Positions 1-7,722 of a DNA stretch of 23,651 nucleotides are shown here, piece after piece (the stretch's first letter is position 1; each line of letters opens with the position of its first letter). The position numbers were made by a program, and so were the translations under genes. The DNA is from DASZZX01 sp036260415 (GTDB lineage: Bacteria; Actinomycetota; Nitriliruptoria; Nitriliruptorales; JAHWKO01). The DNA lies in assembly GCA_036260415.1 (NCBI GenBank), contig DASZZX010000409.1:1-23651 (forward strand), read 5' to 3'. The notes beneath the pieces were generated by a model. It searched no databases, was not told the DNA's origin, and saw nothing but the letters and a program-made list of their open reading frames with translations.

Positions 1-2
1 AG

Positions 3-137
3 CGGACGCAGAGGATCGCCTTCGGGTTCCGCAGCTTCCGCAACTATCGCGTCCGTCTACTCTTGCACTGCGGCGTCAAATGGGACACGCCGCCCACCGT
101 CAAGATCAGAGGCCGCACCCCCTCGTTGGCTGCGTAG
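3..137 (+). CDS. ISL3-family transposase, C-terminal fragment (cut by window start)
   Basis: The frame is open from the window edge and ends at TAG 135-137. It reads RIAFGFRSFRNYRVRLLLHC followed by GVKW and a basic tail. The pattern R-x-A/G-F-G-F-R-x-F-x-N-Y-R-x-R is the hallmark C-terminus of ISL3-type DDE transposases, which cut and paste their own element. Only about 44 residues are visible, so the catalytic core lies outside the window or is lost. I could not find a convincing right inverted repeat in the bases after the stop, so the element boundary is unknown. The family call rests on this short motif alone. Confidence 0.6.
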   Translation, partial: RTQRIAFGFRSFRNYRVRLLLHCGVKWDTPPTVKIRGRTPSLAA

Positions 138-322
138 AGCCCCTATACCGCGGGAGCCGCGGCATCGCGGTGGCCGAAGTCAGCGACGGAAGCGCCGCCC
201 GAAACTCGACCCACGTGAATGGCCATGCGGACGTTCCCGTCCTGTCACCACAGATACGCGAACGGGATTCGCCGAACCCGTCGGGGCCTCGTCGAGAACG
301 ACGCGAGCGATATGAAAGGGGG

Positions 323-679
323 TTACCTCGCCTTGGGTCCGAGACCCCAACGGCGCGGACGCTGCTGACTTGACCAGCTCAGGGCTACGGCGACGACCAG
401 CGCTGTCATGGACAGTGCGAGGCTTGTGGCGGCCTCCCACCAGACAACGGTGTCGCTCGAGCAGCCGGTCACCACGATGTCGGATCCGGGCCCGATGGTC
501 TGTGCCCCGGTCAGAGGCTGGTCGGGGTCGCGGTCGACCATGACCTCACCCGACGCATGCTTGGTGTAGCAGATCGGGTCGTCGTGCCAGACGAGAGCTC
601 AGAAGGCGGACAACAGCAGGAGCGAGACAACCGTAGCTGCGGCGCCGACCGTCGCCCGTCGTGTTGAGGTGTCGGCCAT
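323..679 (-). pseudogene. Small two-helix membrane protein gene interrupted by an in-frame TGA
   Basis: A minus-strand frame starts at ATG 679 (MADTSTRRATVGAAATVV...) with a hydrophobic helix. It meets TGA at 601-599 and continues in the same frame to TAA at 323. The part after the stop reads ALVWHDDPICYTKHASGEV, then an acidic extracellular-looking stretch with two cysteines, a second hydrophobic helix (SLALSMTALVVAVALSW) and a basic tail. Both halves look like real coding sequence: an N-in helix, an outside loop and a C-terminal helix. A single G-to-A change of a TGG Trp codon would explain the stop. No family is recognised. The alternative is two unrelated short reading frames, but the shared frame and matching topology argue against it. 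Confidence 0.45.
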
Positions 680-969
680 CGGGTGTATGCGGCCAGGGAC
701 ACGAGGGCGACGAGGGCGAACACGGAGCTGTGAAGCGAGAACGGGATCACCGCGAGGACCAGCGATGCGACGCCGGCTGCTACGAGCAGCGGGCCCCGAC
801 CGCGGACCGCGAGCAGCGCCAGCACCCCCGGCAGACCGTAGACGGCAGCCAGCGGGACCGCTCGGAGCCGGTCTGCGATCGCCCGGTTCCCTGTCAGCCC
901 GAGAGCGAGCACGACCGCCACTGCGACGAGCTGCACTGCGGCGGCGGTCGCGGCCGCGGTCCTGGCCAC
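511..969 (-). CDS. Small hydrophobic membrane protein, unknown family
   Basis: From GTG 969 the product begins with Ala/Val-rich helices (AAAVQLVAVAVVLALGLTG, then VPLAAVYGLPGVLALLAVRG, PLLVAAGVASLVLAVIPF and SVFALVALVSLAAYTRW), giving about four transmembrane segments in the first 100 residues. The last 55 or so residues are Arg/Ser-rich, not protein-like, and overlap the next gene's reading frame. The true stop was therefore probably lost close to the next gene's ATG at 679. There the junction reads CGATGG, and a CGATGA would give the usual 4-base stop/start overlap. The gene lies about 90 bp downstream of the M28 peptidase on the same strand. No function is assigned. The start is uncertain because there is no clear ribosome binding site. 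Confidence 0.45.
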   Translation of the reverse strand: MARTAAATAAAVQLVAVAVVLALGLTGNRAIADRLRAVPLAAVYGLPGVLALLAVRGRGPLLVAAGVASLVLAVIPFSLHSSVFALVALVSLAAYTRWPTPQHDGRRSAPQLRLSRSCCCPPSELSSGTTTRSATPSMRRVRSWSTATPTSL

Positions 970-1060
970 GGGGCCGGGCGTGTCCCCGGCGCCGGGAGTG
1001 TCGCTCGGCTCCTTCGACTTGCCCCACCCGGGGCTGCACCCAGGTCGGGACGCGTTGGGC

Positions 1061-2596
1061 TCAGGCAGCGCGCTGGCTGGCCGGCACGGGGCGCCCCGGC
1101 ACCCCGTTGATGCTCTCCGTGGAGGAGGCGTAGGTCAGCACGGCTGCGGCGACGGCGTCGATGTTGAGGTCGAACACCTCCAAGCTGATGTTGTCGAAGG
1201 TGTCGCACGCCAGGTGGTAGCAGGGGTCGTACTGCTCACCGACGGTGCCCCCATAGATGGCCTGCTGCTCCGCCGTCTTGATGCCCTCGGCCCCGGTGAA
1301 CAGCCCACCGAACGGGATACCGACGTCGAAGAACGCCGCGTAGTCGGACCGGAAGCTGATCTCGGTCGGCTCGCTGGCCAGGCCACGGTCGGCGTAGAAG
1401 TCCACGAACAGTTCCTCGATCGCTCCCGAACCGTCCGGACCCGCCAGCCCGAACGCGCTGCCGTCCCCGTCGTAGACGAAGCGCACGTAGTTCGGGGAGC
1501 CAATCATGTCGAAGTTCAGGTACAGCGCGATGTTGTCCTGCTCCTCCTGCGACAGGCTGTTCACGTAGTGCTCGGAGCCGATCAGTCCGAACTCCTCGGC
1601 GCCCCACCACGCGAAGCGCACCGCGTTCTCCGGCTTGACCTTGCGCATGGCCTGCGCGATCTCCAGCAGTGCGGCGCTGCCGGTGCCGTTGTCCTGGATC
1701 CCGGGGCCGTCCGGCACCGAGTCGAGGTGAGCGCCGGCCATCACGACGTTGTCGGTGCGGCCGCGCCGGGTCTGAGCGAGCACGTTCTCGGTGGTGCGGA
1801 TCTCCGACAGGGTGTCGGCGAACACGCGGGCCACGCTGCCCGCCTGGGCCAGCGCCTGACCCGCGGGGAAGGTCGCGCCGACCACCGGCACGGTGATGAC
1901 TCCGACCGCTTCCTCGGTGAGCGTGCCCACGATCAGGCCCTCACGTCCGTCCGTCCCCTGGTTGAAGATCACCACGGCCTCGGCCCCAGCCTGCTGGGCG
2001 TTGAGCGCCTTGTCGAGGAAGAAGCACGCCCCGCGCTGGATCAACGCGATGTCGGCGCCGCCGCTGAGGTCCAGGCCAGCGAAGTCCCCGGCCTCGCATC
2101 CCGACGTCGATGCGGCCGGATCGGCCAGGCTCAGGTCCACCGGCACCACGCCTCCGGTCACATCACCGGAGCCTGAGTAGGTGAACGTCCCGGTCTCGTA
2201 GGTCGCGGTCACAGGTGCGAGTTGCTCGAGTTCGGCAGGCGAGGCTTCATGGAAGAACGGAAACTCGAACTGCTGCACTGACACGTCATAGCCCCACGAA
2301 GTCATCCGATCGACAACGTGGTCGACCGACTTGTCGTAGCCGGGTGTCCCGGATGCCCGCGTGCCGCCGTTGGCGTCGGCGATCTCCTGGAACGTCGCCT
2401 GGTGGGCGCGCGCCCCGTCGAGGTCGGCGCACGCGAGCAGCTTCTCGATGGTGTTGTTGTTGCGGTTGTCGCAGCCGGCCCCCGGCGGGGCCGCGGCAGC
2501 CACCGACGGCACCGCAGCGAAGGCTAGGAGCAGAACCAGCCCCGCCCACCCCACCAGCGCGCAAGCCCTGACCCCGTGCACGTGTGACGCAGCCAT
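1061..2596 (-). CDS. Secreted M28-family zinc aminopeptidase with PA domain
   Basis: This 511-residue protein has a signal peptide (about 1-36, hydrophobic core GWAGLVLLLAFAAV). A PA (protease-associated) insert lies around 130-265, followed by an M28 catalytic domain around 270-490. The five di-zinc ligands of the family are visible as H290 (AGAHLDS), D302 (QDNGTGS), E335 with catalytic E334 (WGAEEFG), D363 (NFDMIGS) and H461 (YHLACDT). Paired cysteines C42/C56, C167/C191 and C459/C464 fit an exported protein. It resembles Streptomyces aminopeptidase S / aminopeptidase Y types, which release N-terminal residues from peptides outside the cell. The ATG at 2596 follows GGAGG (2606-2602) at 5 nt, which fixes the start. 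It appears to be expressed on its own or with the small membrane genes downstream. Confidence 0.93.
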   Translation of the reverse strand: MAASHVHGVRACALVGWAGLVLLLAFAAVPSVAAAAPPGAGCDNRNNNTIEKLLACADLDGARAHQATFQEIADANGGTRASGTPGYDKSVDHVVDRMTSWGYDVSVQQFEFPFFHEASPAELEQLAPVTATYETGTFTYSGSGDVTGGVVPVDLSLADPAASTSGCEAGDFAGLDLSGGADIALIQRGACFFLDKALNAQQAGAEAVVIFNQGTDGREGLIVGTLTEEAVGVITVPVVGATFPAGQALAQAGSVARVFADTLSEIRTTENVLAQTRRGRTDNVVMAGAHLDSVPDGPGIQDNGTGSAALLEIAQAMRKVKPENAVRFAWWGAEEFGLIGSEHYVNSLSQEEQDNIALYLNFDMIGSPNYVRFVYDGDGSAFGLAGPDGSGAIEELFVDFYADRGLASEPTEISFRSDYAAFFDVGIPFGGLFTGAEGIKTAEQQAIYGGTVGEQYDPCYHLACDTFDNISLEVFDLNIDAVAAAVLTYASSTESINGVPGRPVPASQRAA

Positions 2597-3104
2597 CCCG
2601 TCCTCCCCGCTCTACCCCACGAAGGAGCGGGGACCGCACGAGCCACGGTGCTCGTCCCGATCCTGGGGGCGCCGACCCCTACCGAAAGGTCCGAACCCTG
2701 CCCCCGGCGGCCCGCGCTGTCAACCGAGCGTCCCGCCGCCCCCCGTATGCGTCCGCGATCATGACCGACGATCGTCAACGCCGTCACCCCGGGCACTGGG
2801 GTCGGAGCCCGACCTCCACGACTGGGTGGCGCAGACCGCCGGCGGCCGGGCTGCCCGCGTGGCTGGTGCTGCTCCGCCGCGCCGCAACGGCAGTATCCCC
2901 TTGTGCGTAGTCGGGCGCCGACGGCACGGCTGCCGGGCGGCTGTCGGCGAGCACCCCCCTAAGCAGCTCAAGCGGATCGTCGACCAGTTGCTTGGCCGGC
3001 GGTCGCGTCGCCAACCGCCGCTGCGTCGAGACCATCGTCACTGTCGAGGAGCCGCTGCGGGACCAGCCCCCGCAGTTCACGTTGTGCCCGGTAGCCTGCA
3101 GCCG
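2597..3104. other. 508-bp intergenic region between divergent genes, no gene recognised
   Basis: The region separates the M28 gene (minus) from the membrane operon (plus) and should hold both promoters. All frames here are Arg/Pro-rich shadows. One short plus frame (2911-3108) ends in an ATGA overlap with the next gene but lacks an ATG and recognisable content. No tRNA, riboswitch or clear terminator was seen. Confidence 0.5.
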
Positions 3105-3662
3105 ATGACTTCCCGGCGCCTGGTCCCGGCCGTGCTTGCTCCCGCTGGCGTGTGGGCGGCGCACACCCTCGGGTACCGCCTGGCGCATCCGGACCCGGCG
3201 GCGCACGCAACCGCGCTGGCGGGGCATTCCCATCTGCCCGTCCTGGGCTTGGTCGGGGCGGGGCTGCTGGTTGCCTGCCTGGCCTGGGTAGCGGTGCGTG
3301 ACGCGTCGGGCCGCCGGCTGATTGTGCGGCTGGAATCGCTGCTGGTGCCGCTGCTGGTGGCGTTCGGCGCGCTCGAGCTGGCCGAACGGGTCGCGGTGGA
3401 CGAGGCTGCCACGGCCGCGCTGGCCGAGCCGGCGATGGCGGTCGGGCTGGCGGTGCAGCTGCTGGTCGCGGCCGTGCTGCTGGTGGCCCTGCGGGGCGCC
3501 GAGCGCGTCGGCACGTGGGTCGCGCGTCGGCTGCGTCCCGCCGCGGCGGCGGCCGCGGCTGTGCCGCCGCATCCGCCCAGCTGCGTGGTGTCCCCGCCTG
3601 GGTCGGTGTGGCCGTGGCCGATCCGGCGTCGCGGCCCGCCAGCTGCTCTCGTCCGCCTGTAG
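3105..3662 (+). CDS. His-rich four-helix integral membrane protein (first gene of membrane operon)
   Basis: The product has 185 residues from ATG 3105. Its hydrophobic segments lie at about 5-24, 44-65, 76-95 and 107-128, followed by a Pro/Arg-rich cytoplasmic-looking tail. The first loop is rich in histidine (H20, H28, H34, H41, H43; AHTLGYRLAHPDPAAHATAL), which could bind a metal. It is followed by a cupredoxin-like lipoprotein, a polytopic membrane protein and a tiny membrane peptide, all in the same direction, so it is probably part of one export or redox-related membrane complex. I do not recognise a named family. The ribosome binding site is weak. The last 35 residues are low-complexity and may reflect a late frameshift. 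Confidence 0.7.
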   Translation: MTSRRLVPAVLAPAGVWAAHTLGYRLAHPDPAAHATALAGHSHLPVLGLVGAGLLVACLAWVAVRDASGRRLIVRLESLLVPLLVAFGALELAERVAVDEAATAALAEPAMAVGLAVQLLVAAVLLVALRGAERVGTWVARRLRPAAAAAAAVPPHPPSCVVSPPGSVWPWPIRRRGPPAALVRL

Positions 3663-3682
3663 AGGCGCTCACGGCGCCTGTC

Positions 3683-3704
3683 CGGGCCCTTGCTCGAGGG
3701 CCCG
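3683..3704 (+). other. Hairpin between first and second genes of the membrane operon
   Basis: CGGGCCC and GGGCCCG pair over 7 bp with an 8-nt loop. There is no T-run, so it could be a weak attenuator, an mRNA-stability element or chance in GC-rich DNA. Confidence 0.25.
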
Positions 3705-3735
3705 ATGCTGTGTCTCGACGACAAGAGTGGTTCGC

Positions 3736-4173
3736 ATGCCTGCGCTGGTTCGTGTCCTGCTCGTGGCGGCGGCCGCGGGCGTGGCGCTCGCGGCCTGCGG
3801 CGGGACGGACGACGCGGGGCGCGGAGGCGCGCAGGGCAGCGGCCCTGCCCCGGCCACGTCCCCGACCCCAACGGCGCCTGCCTTGCCCACGCCCACGCCG
3901 TCGCCGACAGCCCGGCCGATCGAGGTGACGGTGGCCGACGGGCAGGTGCAGGGCAGCGTCCGCCGCGTGCCGGTCGCGGTCGGCGAGACGGTCCGTCTGC
4001 AGGTCAGCAGCGACGTCGCCGACGAGGTCCACGTCCACGGCTACGACCGCATCGAACCGGTGGCCGCCGGCGGCCGGGCGGTGCTCGAGTTCACCGCCAA
4101 CATCCCCGGGGTGTTCGAGGTGGAACTCGAGCAGCGCGGCCTGAAGCTGCTGGAGCTGGAGGTGGGCGGATGA
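3736..4173 (+). CDS. Cupredoxin-like lipoprotein
   Basis: This 145-residue protein has a lipoprotein signal ending in the lipobox LAAC (C21). A Thr/Pro spacer (about 35-60) follows, then a single beta-sandwich domain (about 61-145). The segment DEVHVHGYDR (96-105) and the motif IPGVFEVELEQRG are typical of small cupredoxin-fold domains found beside membrane copper or iron proteins. Only H99 and H101 are visible: the Cys/His/Met set of a type 1 copper site is absent, so electron transfer is unlikely and a structural or metal-sensing role is inferred. Its stop TGA overlaps the ATG of the next gene (ATGA, 4170-4173), so the two are translationally coupled and probably act together at the outer face of the membrane. 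Confidence 0.85.
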   Translation: MPALVRVLLVAAAAGVALAACGGTDDAGRGGAQGSGPAPATSPTPTAPALPTPTPSPTARPIEVTVADGQVQGSVRRVPVAVGETVRLQVSSDVADEVHVHGYDRIEPVAAGGRAVLEFTANIPGVFEVELEQRGLKLLELEVGG

Positions 4174-5528
4174 GCCGCCTGCTGCCGGTGGTGCTGCTCG
4201 CCGCCGCCAGCTGGTCCCTGCCCGCGGCGGCGTGGGCGCACGGTGTGGGCGTGCGCGGGGACCTGCCCCTGCCCTTGTCGGTGGTGGTCTACGGCGCGGT
4301 AGGGGTGCTGCTGGCCTCGTTCATGCTGCTGGTGCGCCTGTGGCCCGCCGCGCGCCTGGAGGGCGACCGGGGGGATCCGGCGCTTTCGATGGGGCTGTCC
4401 CGACTGGTCGGGGGGCTGGTCTGGCCCGGCCGTCTGCTGGGCCTGCTGGCGTTTGGGGTGGTGCTGGCGGCGGGTCTGGCCGGCCCGCTGGACTCGCAGG
4501 CCAACCTGGCCCCGTTCGCCATCTACGTCGCCCTGTGGGTGGGCGGCATGATGGTCAGCGGCCTGGTCGGTGACGTGTGGGCCGGGCTGAACCCGTTCGA
4601 GGCCGTCGCCGCGGGTGTGCGCCGCCTCAACGGCGAGCGCGGTCCCGGCTGGCTGGAGCGGGCCGGGCAGTGGCCCGCGGTGGCGCTGCTGGCGGCGTTC
4701 GTGTGGCTGGAGCTGGTCCACCCCGACCCGGCCGACCCTCGCAGCCTGGCGGTCGCCGTCGCCGTCTACGCCGGGCTCATCGTGCTGGGGGCGGTGTGGT
4801 GGGGGCCGCGCTGGGTCCGCGCCGCAGACGCCTTCGGGGCGTTGTTCCGGCTGCTGGCCGCCATGGCGCCCCTGCACCGCGGCCAGGACGGGCGGCTGCG
4901 GCTACGCCCGCCGCTGGTCGGCCTCGCCCGGCTGCGGCCCAGCCGCGCCACCGCCGCGCTGGTGCTGGTGGCGCTGGGCTCGACCACCTTCGACGGGCTG
5001 ACCCGCACCGACCTGTGGACCCCGATCAGCGGCGGCCGCACCGGCTTGGCTGCGGTGGCGATCGGCACACTCGGGCTGGCCGCCACCATCGCCGTGGTGG
5101 CCGGGCTGTACGTGTGGGCCATGCGCGAGGCCGCCCGCACCAGCCGGCGCACCACCGGCGAACTCGTGGACCGCTTCGCGCACTCGCTGGTGCCCATCGC
5201 CCTGGGCTACGCCATCGCTCACTACTTCTCCCTGCTGGTGTTCGAAGGCCAACGCGTGGTCGCCCTGGCCTCCGACCCGCTAGGACGTGGCTGGGACCTG
5301 TTCGGCACCGCTGGCTGGTCGGTGGACTACACCGCCGTGTCCACCACCACCATCGCCGCGGTCCAGGTGGCAGCGATCGTGGGCGGGCACGTCGCCGGGG
5401 TGGTGCTGGCCCACGACCGGGCGGTGGCGCTGTTCCCGCCCGAGCAGGCCGCCCGCAGCCAGCACGCCCTGCTGGCCGCCATGGTCGCCTACACCGTGGG
5501 CGGCCTGCTGCTGCTACTGGGAGCCTGA
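4170..5528 (+). CDS. Polytopic membrane protein, partner of cupredoxin-like lipoprotein
   Basis: The product has 452 residues. It starts with a signal-like helix (about 4-23) and a conserved-looking HGVGVRGDLPLPLSVVVYG segment, then about ten further hydrophobic helices. Notable polar residues sit near helices: GDVWAGLNPFEAV, RTDLWTPISGG, HYFSLLVFEGQR and GGHVAGVVLAHDRAV. Relatives in actinobacteria carry the database label 'fenitrothion hydrolase'. To my knowledge that label derives from one pesticide-degradation study, and nothing here shows hydrolase residues, so I do not adopt it. The strict coupling to a cupredoxin-like lipoprotein and a His-rich membrane protein suggests a membrane complex handling a metal or a small molecule. 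The start ATG is fixed by the 4-base overlap with the upstream gene. Confidence 0.8.
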   Translation: MSRLLPVVLLAAASWSLPAAAWAHGVGVRGDLPLPLSVVVYGAVGVLLASFMLLVRLWPAARLEGDRGDPALSMGLSRLVGGLVWPGRLLGLLAFGVVLAAGLAGPLDSQANLAPFAIYVALWVGGMMVSGLVGDVWAGLNPFEAVAAGVRRLNGERGPGWLERAGQWPAVALLAAFVWLELVHPDPADPRSLAVAVAVYAGLIVLGAVWWGPRWVRAADAFGALFRLLAAMAPLHRGQDGRLRLRPPLVGLARLRPSRATAALVLVALGSTTFDGLTRTDLWTPISGGRTGLAAVAIGTLGLAATIAVVAGLYVWAMREAARTSRRTTGELVDRFAHSLVPIALGYAIAHYFSLLVFEGQRVVALASDPLGRGWDLFGTAGWSVDYTAVSTTTIAAVQVAAIVGGHVAGVVLAHDRAVALFPPEQAARSQHALLAAMVAYTVGGLLLLLGA

Positions 5529-5541
5529 CCCGGAGTCCGAC

Positions 5542-5679
5542 ATGCACCCCGTGGTGGCACACGCCGGCGGCATCGACGAGATCGCCATCATCGCCGGCCC
5601 CCTGCTGGTCTTGTGGCTGTGGGTGCGCTGGCGCGGCCGCCAGCGTGACCACCACGACCAGTCCCCTCCCCAGGACTGA
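5542..5679 (+). CDS. 45-residue single-span membrane peptide closing the operon
   Basis: ATG 5542 follows CGGAG at about 6 nt and lies 13 nt after the previous stop. The product reads MHPVVAHAGGIDEIAIIAGP followed by LLVLWLWVRWRGR and a His/Asp/Gln tail. It is a single membrane helix with a short acidic/His outside segment and a basic inside flank. Small proteins of this shape often close membrane operons of this type and may act as an assembly subunit. The tight spacing and sensible topology support it as a real gene despite its length. No function is known. Confidence 0.65.
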   Translation: MHPVVAHAGGIDEIAIIAGPLLVLWLWVRWRGRQRDHHDQSPPQD

Positions 5680-6327
5680 ACACGCATCAAGATGCCCCCA
5701 TCGGCCGACAGCCCACGCCACCCCGCCCGGCGGCCGATTCGACGGCAACCGCGCCCCTGGGCTGGTGATCGCCAAGCTGATGTGCTCACCCTGGCCGGGC
5801 GGCGTTCGCGGCGACCAACAAATGGGGCGCGTTTCGCGACCCGCGCGATCTGGAGATCGAGGCGCCAAGGCCGAGGTGTCACGGTTGACCGGAGATCACG
5901 GGGCGTCCACGGGGACCGAGCGCATCAGACCTGCACTCGACGGCTCGTCGACGGCACCGTCCTCGACAGGCAACTGGCGACTCAACCGCTCGCCCGCGCC
6001 ATCGCGGCCGGAGTCTTCGGCCCCAGCCGTTGCACCAGCCACGGAACTCCAACCAGCCATGGAAACAGCCAACGGCACCTTCGACGCTCTCGACGCCATC
6101 GCTGGACTCGTCGATGCCCTGCTCGACGCTGGGACCATCTCCACCGCGCTCATCTGCCGACGCCATGCGGCCCTGACCCGAACCGCCGCGCGAAATCAAC
6201 CCAGGACAGCCGGAGGCAGGCAGACGCACTCCAACCCGGCATTGGTTCAACGTCGCGGGGCACTTGGGAGGGGGCCAAGCCGGACGAGATCGCTTCGCAT
6301 CGCACACCTGCTGTTCGAGGTGCGATC
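5680..6327. other. 648-bp gene-poor stretch, probable decayed DNA
   Basis: Overlapping frames exist on both strands but none has a recognisable domain or a start with a ribosome binding site. A plus-strand segment near 6060-6180 (METANGTFDALDAIAGLVDA...) is the most protein-like, but it is open only as part of a long GC-driven frame. The stretch lies between the end of the membrane operon and the stop of the convergent DUF1801 gene. Confidence 0.45.
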
Positions 6328-6753
6328 TCAGAATCCGTCCCAGCCGGGTAGTTCCGATGCCTGCTTGATCCAGCTCGTCACAAGCTGCTCGTCGAGGTCC
6401 TCGTCCTCGTGGATGTGGAAGTAGCGAGTGTCGGGATCCTTGGAGTCGACGGGTGGGAGCGGATCTAGCTCCGCCCCGCGGAAGAAGGTCACCTTGATGT
6501 ACTTCGTGAAGCAGTGGTAGCTGAGGAACCAGCCCTGCCCCTCGACGCCGTAGAAGGGTGAGTTCCACCTCACGGCCTTCTTCACATCGGGGACGGTGCG
6601 CTCGATCAGCTCGTCGAGACGTCGGCCGGCGTCGTTCTTCCAGCCTGGCATGGCGTCGATGTAGGCCTGCACGGGCGCGTCACCGTCGCCCTTCGAGATC
6701 TGCGGGTTCCCGCCCGAGAGGAGCCTCGGCCCCTTGTCCTTCGACTCGGTCAT
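6328..6753 (-). CDS. DUF1801 domain-containing protein
   Basis: The product has 141 residues from ATG 6753, with AGGAGG (6766-6761) 7 nt upstream deciding the start. The core (about 26-137) has the family pattern: APVQAYIDAMPGW, then LDELIERTVPDVKKAVRWNS, PFYGVEGQGWFLSYHCFTKY, IKVTFFRGAELDPLP and a closing WIKQASELPGWDGF. DUF1801 (YdhG-like) proteins are small cytosolic alpha/beta proteins with a frataxin-like fold and no firmly established biochemical role. They often sit near ArsR regulators, SDR enzymes or SigJ-type sigma factors in actinobacteria. Here the SDR gene lies 143 bp upstream on the same strand, so the two may be co-transcribed. Confidence 0.88.
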   Translation of the reverse strand: MTESKDKGPRLLSGGNPQISKGDGDAPVQAYIDAMPGWKNDAGRRLDELIERTVPDVKKAVRWNSPFYGVEGQGWFLSYHCFTKYIKVTFFRGAELDPLPPVDSKDPDTRYFHIHEDEDLDEQLVTSWIKQASELPGWDGF

Positions 6754-6896
6754 CGTCCGTCCTCCTCGGTCATCGGCTCGCGCTGGCCGGTCTAGCTCGC
6801 GTTCAGTGTCCACGAGCCTTGTCGGCGAGCTTGCGTCGCGCGGTTCGTAAGCTGTCGTGGTCAGCGGTTGTTGGCGTCGTAGTAGAGGCCGGGGAC

Positions 6897-7682
6897 TCAC
6901 CTGCTCTGCGCGGCGAGGAAGTCCTCCCAGGTCCGGCGGCCCACGGCACGGTCCGGGGCGAGGATCGCGCCAGCCCGGATGGCACGGGCGGCCTTGCCGG
7001 GAAGTGGGATCGGCACGATCGGCCGACGCTTGCCTTCGGCCCGCATGTACGAGCGGATGAGGTCGGCCATCTCGTACACCCGCGGTCCGGCGACGTCCGG
7101 TACCAGGGCGGCCGGCGGCCCGAGGGCGAGTTCCACGAGCCGGTTCGCGACCTCCCCGGTGTCGATCGGCTGGAATCGGAACCCGGCGGGGACCGGGATC
7201 AGGGGCAGCTTGGCCATGGAGCGGGCTACCAGGAGGACGAGGTCGTGGAACTGGGTGGCGCGCAGGGTCGTCCACGGCAGGCCCGATGCGGCTACGACCT
7301 CCTCGGCACCGAACTTGGACGCGAAGTAGCCGAACATCGCGCGGTCGATGCTGCTCTCGACCGGGACCCTGTCGGCCCCGACGACCGAGATGTACACGAG
7401 GTGCCGCGTCCCGGCCCGCGATGCAGCGCGGACCAGATGGCGCGCCTTGTCCTCGTCGCCCTTCTGGGTGCCAGCGCAATGGACGATGACCTCGGTCCCC
7501 TCGGTCGCCGAGTCGATCCCGTCGCCTGTGGCGAGATCACCGGTGACGAACTCGATGCCGTCTCCGTCTTCGTGGTCGCGCCGGCTGAGCACCCTGACGT
7601 CGTGCCCGGCGTCCCGCAGGAGCTGGACGACGAGCCGTCCCAGCGTGCCCGTGCCACCGGTCACCAGGATGGGGGTAGCCAT
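6897..7682 (-). CDS. NAD(P)H-binding atypical SDR / NmrA-like oxidoreductase
   Basis: The product has 261 residues. It has an N-terminal Rossmann motif TGGTGTLG (8-15, GxxGxxG), a beta-alpha-beta segment ending in VRVLSRRD, D52 in FVTGDLATGD, the VIVHCAGTQKGDEDKARHLV stretch and VYISVVGAD. There is no classical YxxxK: the equivalent region reads GYFASKFGAEEVV, as in atypical (a5-like, NmrA) SDRs that act as redox sensors or quinone/isoflavone-type reductases. The ATG at 7682 follows AAGGAG at 8 nt. The open frame continues upstream into sigma-factor remnants, but those residues are not part of the enzyme. SDRs of this type are established partners of ECF41 sigma factors, which matches the wreck directly upstream. 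The substrate is unknown. Confidence 0.85.
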   Translation of the reverse strand: MATPILVTGGTGTLGRLVVQLLRDAGHDVRVLSRRDHEDGDGIEFVTGDLATGDGIDSATEGTEVIVHCAGTQKGDEDKARHLVRAASRAGTRHLVYISVVGADRVPVESSIDRAMFGYFASKFGAEEVVAASGLPWTTLRATQFHDLVLLVARSMAKLPLIPVPAGFRFQPIDTGEVANRLVELALGPPAALVPDVAGPRVYEMADLIRSYMRAEGKRRPIVPIPLPGKAARAIRAGAILAPDRAVGRRTWEDFLAAQSR

Positions 7683-7722
7683 GGCTGGTGCTCCTTGTGC
7701 TACATCGCTCGCGAGCAGTCGG

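Noticed and set aside
980..2176. 398-codon plus-strand frame over the M28 gene
   Set aside because: It is antisense to a gene with complete zinc-ligand motifs, and its composition (Val/Arg/Gly/His-rich) is typical of a shadow frame.
5896..6180. Possible small genes on either strand in the 5680-6327 gap
   Set aside because: Neither the plus METANGTFDALDAI frame nor the minus MSAVEMVPASS frame has a ribosome binding site or known domain, and they overlap each other.
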